A stretch of 5,545 nucleotides of DNA from Fibrobacteres bacterium CG2_30_45_31 (GTDB lineage Bacteria; Fibrobacterota; Fibrobacteria; Fibrobacterales; Fibrobacteraceae), in NCBI GenBank assembly GCA_001873075.1, contig MNYL01000123.1:1-5545 (forward strand), read 5' to 3'. Of the stretch, positions 1-4,688 are shown piece by piece (position 1 is the first letter of the stretch; each line of letters begins with the position of its first letter). Both the position numbers and the translations under genes were made by a program. The notes under the pieces were generated by a model. The model was given only the letters and a program-made list of their open reading frames with translations. It did not search any database and was not told the DNA's origin.

Positions 1-668
1 CTTGGGAAATGCCCGCTTACCTCCAAAAAGCGTTCCCAAATCTGGACACCACCGAATGGAACCGCCTAGTACACGACACCACTTTTGCCCATGACCTGGG
101 AGTCGTTGCAGACAACCTGGAAGGCTACTTGCTCCCGGAAACCTATCCCTTCTCCTATGATGCTAAAGAAAAAGACATCATTGAACAAATGGTGAAAGCA
201 AATCTCCGTCTCAAGACCGAATTTGAAAAAAGAGAAAGCCCTGTCTGGAAAACTCTCGGCGGATGGCATCAGGTACTTACCCTCGCGAGCCTCGTGGAAG
301 AAGAGACTGGAAACGTGGATGAGCGCCCTCTTATCGCCGGCGTATTTCTCAATAGACTTCGTCTCGGCATTTCGCTCGGCTCGGACCCCAGTGTGCGGTT
401 CATTTTCAAAAACCTGACCGGGCCCATTTATAAAAGCCAGCTCGATTGCAATAGTCCCTACAACACGCGCAAATTTCTGGGACTCATGCCTGGGCCCATT
501 TCTAATCCAGGGCGCAAAGCCATTGAAGCCGTACTCTACCCTCAAGGGACCAGTCATCTTTACTTTGTAGCAAAAGACGATGGCTCGGGAACACACTACT
601 TTAGCGGATCTCTCAAAGAACACAATAAATACAGGAATATCGCGGCAAACGCCCGCGGAGAAAAGTAA
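1..668 (+). CDS. mltG: Endolytic murein transglycosylase MltG (YceG family), 5'-truncated by the window edge
   Basis: The frame is open to the left edge (first full codon at base 3), so the true start and the N-terminal membrane anchor lie outside; the ATG at 9 is probably internal. MltG cleaves nascent peptidoglycan strands at the outer face of the inner membrane and is thought to end glycan synthesis. Counting from the ATG at 9, the visible part shows the LEGYLLPETY motif (residues 37-46), the catalytic segment ASLVEEET (93-100), where Glu97 aligns with the catalytic Glu of E. coli MltG in ASIVEKET, then FLNRLRLGISLGSDPSV (113-129), YNTRKFLGLMPGPI (151-164) and the C-terminal HLYFVAKDDGSGTHYF block (183-198). 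All are family hallmarks and no key residue is missing. The ORF ends with TAA at 666-668. The next gene starts 434 bases downstream, so mltG looks like the last gene of its transcript. Family assignment is very secure. Confidence 0.95.
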   Translation, partial: WEMPAYLQKAFPNLDTTEWNRLVHDTTFAHDLGVVADNLEGYLLPETYPFSYDAKEKDIIEQMVKANLRLKTEFEKRESPVWKTLGGWHQVLTLASLVEEETGNVDERPLIAGVFLNRLRLGISLGSDPSVRFIFKNLTGPIYKSQLDCNSPYNTRKFLGLMPGPISNPGRKAIEAVLYPQGTSHLYFVAKDDGSGTHYFSGSLKEHNKYRNIAANARGEK

Positions 669-755
669 GCGACCCTAAAAGTTGATTTGCTTTGCTGCCA
701 CCCCTAAAAAGGGAAAGGCGTGAACAGGCCTCCATAAGAGACTTCTATCACATTC

Positions 756-784
756 TTGACTTCACCCCTGCTGAAAAATATGGA
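756..784 (+). promoter_or_regulatory. Weak sigma70-like promoter candidate before the hairpin cluster
   Basis: TTGACT (756-761) matches the -35 consensus at five of six positions. It is followed by a 17-base spacer and TATGGA (779-784), which matches only three of six -10 bases. Transcription would begin near 790, at the left edge of the hairpin cluster that ends at 960. The spacing is ideal but the -10 is poor, so this is only a candidate. Confidence 0.25.
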
Positions 785-960
785 ATTCATCCATCACATG
801 GGAATTCAGGCGAAAGACTCGGGAAACCGTTACGGAATGAGTCGAGCGAAGCGAGGTCCTGAGAACCGAACGGAGTAAAAGCATTCCCGCCTAACTCCGT
901 GACTATACTTCAAGCGTCGCTATAGTATCAGGAACCCCACGCAGAGGATAGGGGTTTCTT
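783..960 (+). ncRNA. Candidate structured RNA (or dispersed intergenic repeat) of about 175 nt
   Basis: Several complementary segments follow one another without overlap. GAATTC (783-788) pairs with GAATTC (802-807), stacked on CCAT (791-794) with ATGG (798-801) and a CAC loop. GACTC (816-820) pairs with GAGTC (839-843), with CCG/CGG (827-829/833-835) inside. ACGGAGT (870-876) pairs with ACTCCGT (894-900). ACTATA (902-907) pairs with TATAGT (921-926). AGGAACCCC (930-938) pairs with GGGGTTTCT (951-959) with one G-U. The series lies behind a promoter-like sequence and ends in the strongest hairpin. It does not match the conserved cores of RNase P RNA, tmRNA or SRP RNA that I know. Short stems of this kind also arise by chance, and the GAGCGAAGCGAG string could belong to a genome-wide repeat. 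No transcription evidence exists here. Confidence 0.3.
930..960 (+). terminator. Hairpin with 9-bp stem, possible terminator of the candidate RNA
   Basis: The stem AGGAACCCC (930-938) / GGGGTTTCT (951-959) includes one G-U pair and has a 12-base loop (939-950). The following bases are only mildly T-rich (TTTCTTAT, 955-962), so intrinsic termination is plausible but not strong. It could equally be a structural helix of the candidate RNA. Confidence 0.35.
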
Positions 961-996
961 ATGACTAACAGCAATACCCATTTAATAATAAAGAGG

Positions 997-1014
997 CCCG
1001 GAAAAAAGACCGGG
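997..1014 (+). other. Short GC hairpin CCCGG/CCGGG
   Basis: CCCGG (997-1001) and CCGGG (1010-1014) form a 5-bp stem around an A-rich 8-base loop; a G-U pair at 996/1015 can extend it. There is no T tract after it, so I do not call it a terminator. It sits about 30 bases upstream of the presumed sodA -10 box. Confidence 0.3.
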
Positions 1015-1043
1015 TAAATTCAATCTCAAGTATCGAAATTTTA

Positions 1044-1049
1044 TATACT
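1044..1049 (+). promoter_or_regulatory. Candidate -10 box of the sodA promoter
   Basis: TATACT matches the -10 consensus at five of six positions and would place the transcript start near 1056, giving a leader of about 47 bases before the sodA ATG. No good -35 is present: TTCAAT at 1019-1024 lies 19 bases upstream, which is long. A weak -35 would fit a promoter helped by an activator. Confidence 0.35.
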
Positions 1050-1058
1050 TCAAAGGGT

Positions 1059-1072
1059 TGGGAAAGTTCCCA
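1059..1072 (+). promoter_or_regulatory. Operator-like inverted repeat before sodA
   Basis: TGGGAA (1059-1064) and TTCCCA (1067-1072) form a perfect 6-bp inverted repeat around AG. It sits just downstream of the presumed -10 box, 30 bases before the start codon, where a bound regulator would cover the transcript start. A 2-base spacer is too tight for an RNA hairpin, so protein binding is the more natural reading. The motif does not match Fur, SoxR or OxyR sites that I know. Confidence 0.35.
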
Positions 1073-1090
1073 TATCTATAAATCTGCAAC

Positions 1091-1096
1091 AAGGAG
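1091..1096 (+). promoter_or_regulatory. Ribosome binding site of sodA
   Basis: AAGGAG, six bases before the ATG at 1103, is a near-perfect Shine-Dalgarno sequence and fixes the sodA start. Confidence 0.85.
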
Positions 1097-1102
1097 AGAA
1101 TC

Positions 1103-1714
1103 ATGGCTTTTGAATTGCCTAAATTGCCTTATGCTTATACAGCCCTTGAGCCTTATTATGATGCACAAACATTGGAGATTCATTACTCCAAACATCATAA
1201 CACTTATACGGTGAATTTCAATAAAGCGGTCGATGCGGCGGGACTCGATGGAAAAACGGCAGAAGAAATTCTGACCTCTCTGGATTCTGTGCCCGCCGAT
1301 AAGAAAACCGCGTTGGTGAATCATGGCGGAGGTTTCTGGAATCATAGCTTTTTATGGGAAAGTCTTGCCCCGAATGCCGGTGGTGAAGCCAAGGGAAATT
1401 TAGGTTCCGCGATCAAGGCCAAGTGGGGCTCTTTCGCGGCCTTTCAGGAAGTTTTTAGCGCGAAAGCGGTCGGGCACTTCGGAAGCGGCTGGGCCTGGCT
1501 CGTGGTGAATCAGAAAGGCGAGTTGGAAGTTGTGGATACGCACGATCAGATTTGCCCTTTGACTCTCGGGTGGAAGCCTCTGATGGTGATTGACGTGTGG
1601 GAACATGCTTATTATTTGAAGTTCAAAAATGTGCGCCCGGACTGGGTGAAATCCTGGTGGAATATCGTGAATTGGGACAAGGCCGAGGAACGCTTTAACG
1701 CTATTTCGGGCTGA
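1103..1714 (+). CDS. sodA: Superoxide dismutase, Mn type (Fe/Mn SOD family)
   Basis: This enzyme converts superoxide to hydrogen peroxide and oxygen. It has 203 residues, the usual family length, and no signal peptide, so it should be cytoplasmic. The N-terminal helical domain begins LPKLPYAYTALEPYYD and carries metal ligand His27 (EIH), with the gateway residues His31 and Tyr35. The second ligand is His81 (WNHSFLW). The C-terminal domain has FGSGWAWLV (126-134) and DVWEHAYY (164-171), supplying Asp164 and His168. The metal-type markers favour manganese: Gly77 sits where FeSODs have Gln69, and Gln149 (in THDQICPL) matches MnSOD Gln146. Cambialistic use cannot be excluded. A strong AAGGAG supports the ATG at 1103. 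The gene stands alone, with a promoter-like region before it and terminator-like hairpins after it. Confidence 0.97.
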   Translation: MAFELPKLPYAYTALEPYYDAQTLEIHYSKHHNTYTVNFNKAVDAAGLDGKTAEEILTSLDSVPADKKTALVNHGGGFWNHSFLWESLAPNAGGEAKGNLGSAIKAKWGSFAAFQEVFSAKAVGHFGSGWAWLVVNQKGELEVVDTHDQICPLTLGWKPLMVIDVWEHAYYLKFKNVRPDWVKSWWNIVNWDKAEERFNAISG

Positions 1715-1753
1715 GTTCTTTTTTGGGGTAGCCGAAGACTACAGGCTGAGGCT

Positions 1754-1795
1754 AGGGGGCGATGGTTTGATGAACCGCGCAGAGCGACGCCCCCT
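1754..1795 (+). terminator. Long GC-rich hairpin downstream of sodA
   Basis: GGGGGCG (1755-1761) pairs perfectly with CGCCCCC (1788-1794), and an A-T pair (1754/1795) extends it to 8 bp. The 26-base interior holds a second small stem, GGTT (1764-1767) / AACC (1773-1776). Only TTT CCC follows, so as an intrinsic terminator it is imperfect, but its stability and place 40 bases after the sodA stop suggest 3'-end formation or protection. Confidence 0.5.
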
Positions 1796-1864
1796 TTCCC
1801 AAAACGATTTACAGGTTTTTCAAAGTTTATTTTGCGGCATGAAACCGATACGAGATGTGTGACG

Positions 1865-1895
1865 GGTGAATGAGAAATCGCATTCGCCATTTTTA
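1865..1895 (+). terminator. Rho-independent terminator-like hairpin with T tract
   Basis: GGTGAATG (1865-1872) pairs with CATTCGCC (1881-1888), 8 bp with one G-U, around an 8-base loop. It is followed at once by ATTTTTAATAA with five consecutive T. This is the best intrinsic terminator shape in the window and would stop transcripts from sodA before the antiporter gene. Confidence 0.6.
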
Positions 1896-1898
1896 ATA

Positions 1899-1908
1899 AC
1901 TGTACAGT
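1899..1908. promoter_or_regulatory. Perfect 10-bp palindrome ACTGTACAGT
   Basis: ACTGTACAGT reads the same on both strands and lies in an AT-rich stretch just after the terminator, about 170-190 bases upstream of the antiporter start. It resembles a small operator half-site pair. It is too short and contiguous for a gamma-proteobacterial LexA box (CTGT-N8-ACAG). Its function is unknown. Confidence 0.25.
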
Positions 1909-2076
1909 GAACAACATTATTCTGAATTATTTTGTTATGAAATGTGCCAGTCGAAAAGTTTGAATTTTGTTACTCCAGCTCAGAGGGTTCCCCACAAGAA
2001 TGAGGATGGCGGCGAATAAGGTTCGTTTACGAGTCGTTGTCCGTTTTAGTTTGTGCGTTTTTTTATTTGAATTTTT
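1909..2076 (+). other. Leader region before the antiporter, nothing recognised
   Basis: This 168-base stretch, part of the 362-base gap between sodA and the antiporter, is AT-rich at both ends and more GC-rich in the middle (about 1974-2040). I found no promoter with good -35 and -10 spacing, no convincing small gene and no known riboswitch consensus, including the c-di-AMP (ydaO) type that might be expected before a potassium transporter gene. The promoter of the antiporter presumably lies here. Confidence 0.4.
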
Positions 2077-3555
2077 TTGGAAAATAGTGATAGGATTTTT
2101 ATGATTTTATTTTTTGCGTTGCTGATTCTCGCTTCCGTCTTTTCGGCGAAGGTTACGAACCGCTTCGGGATTCCCGTTTTGTTTGCGTTCCTTGCCGTGG
2201 GCGTGATTGTGGGGAGCGATGGTTTGAATTTGTTTTATTTTAACGATGCGAAGCTGACCAAAAAGATTGCCGATCTTATTTTGATTTTTGTGCTTTTTGA
2301 TGGCGGGTTCCGAACCACGAGAAAGCAGTTGCATTTGGTCGCGATGCCCGCTTTGACGCTCGCTACTTTGGGAGTCATTATTACCGCCGTGGTGCTCGGG
2401 GCTTTTATTCATTTGGTGATGCATTATGATTTTATTACGTCGATGATGATCGCCTCTATTATTGCGTCAACGGATGCAGCGGCTGTTTTTTTGATTACCA
2501 AACAGAATCCGATTCAGGGACGATTGGCGGCTACTCTGAACGTGGAATCGGCGGCGAACGACCCGATGGCGATTTTGTTGACGCTCGCATTTGTGAGTAT
2601 TCTTGGGGGACAATCATCGACGCCTCTAGAGTTTGTGGGAAATCTGCTGTGGCAATTCAGCGGCGGCGTGCTGATTGGATTCCTTATGAGTCATGCGGCG
2701 CGGTTTCTTTTTGATCACCTGGAAGTGGAAAATCGCGGGTATTATTATGTGCTGATTGTGGGTGTGATTTTGCTGACTTATGGAGCGGCGGATTTTATCA
2801 GGGCGAACGGAATTATTGCGGTGTTTTTTATGGGCTACTGGCTCGGCAATTCCAGTTTTGTAGGGAAACGCGGGGTGAGCAATTTTCTGGAAGGGATCGC
2901 CACCTTTGGGACGATGGCTTTGTTTGTGATGCTCGGGCTGTTGGCGTTTCCGAGTCACTTTGTGAATATTTGGAAAGAGGGACTTTTGATTGTCGTGTTG
3001 ATGGTGTTTATGGCGCGACCGATTGCCGTGCTGATTTCCACTTTCCCTTTTCACTATCCTCTTAAAGAACGCGGGTTTCTGATGTGGGGCGGCATTAAGG
3101 GCGCGGTGCCGATTGTGCTTGCGACTTACCCTGCGGCTTACGGTTTGGATCCGAATGGGAATGTGTTTAACATTATTTTCTTTGCGGTGATTTTTTCCTG
3201 CTTGGTGCAGGGGTCGACTCTGGGGCCTTTGGCGAAGCTTTTGAAACTCACCGGTGGCCCAAAGCAACAGGGAACTCCATTTTCCGTAGAATTACATTCC
3301 GTAAAAAAAAGCGACCTGGATGTTTTTGAGTTTTATATTCGCAAGGACACGGACTGCGTGGGTAAAACCATTATTGAACTGGGGCTTTATAAAGACGTGG
3401 TGATTACGTCTATTGTTCGCAAAGGCAAAATTATTCCACCCAAAGGCGATGTGAAATTATACGAAGAGGACATTCTTTTTATCCTTGCCCCGGTGAAGCT
3501 GATTAAGCCCCTCGCGGCACTTTTGAACAAGGGAAAAAGAATCGAGGAAATGTAG
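2077..3555 (+). CDS. K+/H+ (or Na+/H+) antiporter, CPA1/NhaP type with C-terminal RCK_C domain
   Basis: This inner-membrane protein exchanges monovalent cations for protons and is closest in layout to NhaP2/CvrA potassium/proton antiporters. With the TTG start it has 492 residues. Residues 9-390 hold about 12-13 hydrophobic segments with family motifs: NRFGIP (28-33), LFDGGFRT (73-80), ASTDAAAVF (130-138), VESAANDPMAI (156-166) with the paired Asn161-Asp162 expected at the ion site, and WGGIKGAVPI (337-346). Residues about 405-486 form an RCK_C (TrkA-C) domain (IIELGLYKDVVITSIVRKGK, then EEDILFILAP), usually a ligand-binding regulatory module. It is shorter than E. coli CvrA, which has an extra C-terminal domain. 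The in-frame stop TGA at 2068 limits the start to TTG 2077 or ATG 2101. ATG 2101 has a better ribosome site, but family alignment favours the eight extra residues. Ion preference cannot be read from sequence. Confidence 0.93.
   Translation: MENSDRIFMILFFALLILASVFSAKVTNRFGIPVLFAFLAVGVIVGSDGLNLFYFNDAKLTKKIADLILIFVLFDGGFRTTRKQLHLVAMPALTLATLGVIITAVVLGAFIHLVMHYDFITSMMIASIIASTDAAAVFLITKQNPIQGRLAATLNVESAANDPMAILLTLAFVSILGGQSSTPLEFVGNLLWQFSGGVLIGFLMSHAARFLFDHLEVENRGYYYVLIVGVILLTYGAADFIRANGIIAVFFMGYWLGNSSFVGKRGVSNFLEGIATFGTMALFVMLGLLAFPSHFVNIWKEGLLIVVLMVFMARPIAVLISTFPFHYPLKERGFLMWGGIKGAVPIVLATYPAAYGLDPNGNVFNIIFFAVIFSCLVQGSTLGPLAKLLKLTGGPKQQGTPFSVELHSVKKSDLDVFEFYIRKDTDCVGKTIIELGLYKDVVITSIVRKGKIIPPKGDVKLYEEDILFILAPVKLIKPLAALLNKGKRIEEM
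2091..2103 (+). promoter_or_regulatory. Alternative antiporter start: TAGGA and ATG 2101
   Basis: AGGA (2092-2095) lies five bases before ATG 2101, an acceptable Shine-Dalgarno arrangement, while TTG 2077 is preceded only by a T-rich run with no such motif. Starting at 2101 would give 484 residues with the first membrane segment beginning at residue 1. Recalled homologues usually have seven or eight residues before this point, which argues for 2077. The start is unresolved. Confidence 0.45.
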
Positions 3556-3560
3556 TCCTC
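3534..3560 (-). terminator. Weak terminator candidate for yeiH, overlapping the antiporter stop codon
   Basis: Read on the minus strand, GAGGA (3560-3556), a 7-base loop containing the complement of the antiporter TAG, and TCCTC (3548-3544) form a 5-bp hairpin followed by GATTCTTTTT. The stem is short, but the T-rich tail and position just after the yeiH stop fit a minimal terminator. The same hairpin read on the plus strand has no T tract. Confidence 0.3.
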
Positions 3561-3574
3561 AATGATACTCTAAG

Positions 3575-4588
3575 TTACGCGCCGAGTTCAAAAAGGTGAA
3601 TGAGCGAGAGAGAAAACAGGGAAAGTGCCGCCCAAGTGAGTGCCCCTACGGCAAGGGCACGGCGACCGTTATGCCAAATATGCCCTAGATGCGTAATCAA
3701 ACCAATGGCCGCAAGCGCAAGTACCATAAGCCATTTTCCAGCTGTCGTGGCCCACTCCCACAAGGGAGCTCCGGTATCTCCGACGACCACGCGAATGCCA
3801 ATCGCTAGGGCAAAACCGATGGCTGGTAATGGGAGCGTACGTTTCCAGGACCCCGCCTGTTGTCCATAAAAGCGCTGCCTTAAAGCGATCACAATGCCGA
3901 GGGGAAAAATCATGAGTGTCCTTGCCATTTTCACAACGGTTCCCACATCGCCCGAGTCCCCACCGTAAGAGAACGCGGCGGCGAGTACGGAAGAGGTATC
4001 GTTAATCGCCGTACCCGCCCACAATCCAAATACCCGGGATTCCATTCCCATGAGGTGTCCTAAAAGCGGAAAAAGAACTGCGGCGATGATGTTGAAGAGA
4101 AATATGGTGGAAAGTGCCTGAGCGGTTTCTTCTTCTTTGGCGTGTATAATGCCCGACATCGCAGCAATGGCCGAGCCCCCGCAGATGCAGGTGCCAGCAC
4201 CTACGAGCGTCGCCGTATTTCCGTGGAGCCCGAGTAAACGAGAAAAGAACCACGAAGCTAAAAGAGCAAACGTCACCGTGGTCACCATAAAACCGATGGA
4301 ACTTCCTCCAATGGAGACGACTTGAGAAATATTCATTCCAAGACCCAACATTACCACTGAACCTAGTAGCGCATATTTGGAAACCTTTTGACAGTAAGGC
4401 ACAATGCCGGACTTCAAAGCCAAAGGAGCGAGAGAGGCTCCGATCAAAATGGCGAGAACGGGGCCGCCCAGCAAGGGAAATAGCCCCCCCAGCCATAGAG
4501 CCGCACAACAGACAATTGCTAAGAAAACAACCGTCGCCATCATTTTTTGATGAGAAGAAAGAGTGGGTGCAAGAGTTTTATTGGTCAT
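3575..4588 (-). CDS. yeiH: YeiH/UPF0324-family membrane protein, putative sulfite/sulfate exporter
   Basis: The 337-residue integral membrane protein belongs to the YeiH family (UPF0324, Pfam Cons_hypoth698), annotated as putative sulfate exporters although the substrate is poorly established. It has roughly ten hydrophobic segments after a short polar N-terminus. Family signatures visible are VLAILIGASLA (44-54), LLGSVVMLGLGM (74-85), GAGTCICGGSAIAAMSGII (130-148), AGTAINDTSSVLAAA (191-205), VKMARTLMIFPLG (219-231) and ALAAIGLITH (291-300). The NDTSS form matches the broader family rather than E. coli YeiH, which has HEVAQ there. I chose ATG 4588 because AAGGAG lies six bases before it; an in-frame ATG at 4618 has no comparable site. 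It is divergent from a LysR regulator gene that probably controls it and convergent with the antiporter, 19 bp apart. Family is certain, transported ion is inference. Confidence 0.9.
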   Translation of the reverse strand: MTNKTLAPTLSSHQKMMATVVFLAIVCCAALWLGGLFPLLGGPVLAILIGASLAPLALKSGIVPYCQKVSKYALLGSVVMLGLGMNISQVVSIGGSSIGFMVTTVTFALLASWFFSRLLGLHGNTATLVGAGTCICGGSAIAAMSGIIHAKEEETAQALSTIFLFNIIAAVLFPLLGHLMGMESRVFGLWAGTAINDTSSVLAAAFSYGGDSGDVGTVVKMARTLMIFPLGIVIALRQRFYGQQAGSWKRTLPLPAIGFALAIGIRVVVGDTGAPLWEWATTAGKWLMVLALAAIGLITHLGHIWHNGRRALAVGALTWAALSLFSLSLIHLFELGA

Positions 4589-4594
4589 GATTTT

Positions 4595-4600
4595 CTCCTT
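4595..4600 (-). promoter_or_regulatory. Ribosome binding site of yeiH
   Basis: On the minus strand this reads AAGGAG, six bases upstream of ATG 4588. It decides the start in favour of 4588 over the in-frame ATG at 4618. Confidence 0.85.
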
Positions 4601-4633
4601 GAGCCCAAAGTTAGTCATTCCACATACTACTGT

Positions 4634-4657
4634 AAAATTATATGTTTTTATAATTTT
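4634..4657. promoter_or_regulatory. Mirrored TATAAT boxes of divergent promoters in a 9-bp inverted repeat
   Basis: AAAATTATA (4634-4642) and TATAATTTT (4649-4657) are a perfect 9-bp inverted repeat with a 6-base spacer. Each arm contains an exact -10 consensus: TATAAT at 4649-4654 on the plus strand for the regulator gene, and TATAAT at 4642-4637 on the minus strand for yeiH. Predicted starts are near 4661 (+) and 4630 (-). Neither has a good -35, which is typical where activation is needed. AT richness makes one such box easy by chance, but the mirrored pair in the divergent gap is convincing. Confidence 0.6.
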
Positions 4658-4658
4658 G

Positions 4659-4674
4659 ATAGGTAAATACCTAT
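4659..4674. promoter_or_regulatory. Perfect 7-bp inverted repeat, likely regulator operator
   Basis: ATAGGTA (4659-4665) and TACCTAT (4668-4674) flank AA. The repeat overlaps the expected -35 region of yeiH on the minus strand and the predicted transcript start of the regulator gene on the plus strand. That geometry fits a LysR regulator that activates its divergent target and represses itself. It is the best candidate binding site, though it is even-spaced and not a strict T-N11-A box. Confidence 0.5.
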
Positions 4675-4678
4675 GATT

Positions 4679-4682
4679 GGAG
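4679..4682 (+). promoter_or_regulatory. Ribosome binding site of the LysR gene
   Basis: GGAG, six bases before ATG 4689, supports this start. The palindrome at 4659-4674 lies only four bases upstream of it. Confidence 0.75.
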
Positions 4683-4688
4683 AATTCA

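Larger units (their letters stand above)
669..1102. other. Gene-free interval between mltG and sodA
   Basis: These 434 bases carry no ORF with both a convincing ribosome binding site and protein-like content. From left to right I see a small CCCT/AGGG inverted repeat with a 4-base loop (702-713), a weak promoter-like pair (756-784), a cluster of potential hairpins (783-959), a 5-bp GC hairpin (997-1014), and the presumed sodA promoter, operator-like repeat and ribosome binding site (1044-1096). No recognised riboswitch consensus was found; in particular I do not see the conserved loops of the manganese (yybP-ykoY) riboswitch. Confidence 0.7.

Noticed and set aside
66..623. 185-codon minus-strand ORF inside mltG
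   Set aside because: Antisense shadow of a well-conserved coding region; its translation shows no recognisable domain.
702..713. CCCT-AAAA-AGGG hairpin after mltG
   Set aside because: Only a 4-bp stem and no T tract, so not a credible terminator.
686..862. Stop-free plus frame reading RDFYHILDFTPAEKYGIH in the middle
   Set aside because: The text looks somewhat protein-like, and a gene remnant cannot be fully excluded, but the frame has no ATG and no ribosome site, and an overlapping frame in the same stretch is also open. A protein search of this frame would settle it.
780..878. Short plus-strand ORF of 32 codons (starts MEFIHHMGIQAK)
   Set aside because: It has no Shine-Dalgarno sequence before the ATG, and its composition is not clearly protein-like; it lies fully within the potential hairpin cluster.
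669..1102. Manganese riboswitch controlling sodA
   Set aside because: A hairpin-rich leader before an MnSOD gene suggested it, but the conserved loop sequences of that riboswitch are not present as I know them.
1899..1908. LexA (SOS) box
   Set aside because: The palindrome contains CTGT and ACAG but without the 8-base spacer of the classical box; no SOS gene is nearby.
2626..3267. 213-codon minus-strand ORF inside the antiporter gene
   Set aside because: His-, Lys- and Gln-rich translation typical of the antisense of a membrane protein gene; the plus strand carries clear family motifs throughout.
4589..4618. Start of yeiH at the upstream ATG (4618)
   Set aside because: It adds ten residues without a good ribosome site, while AAGGAG stands at the proper distance before ATG 4588 and lies inside that extension.
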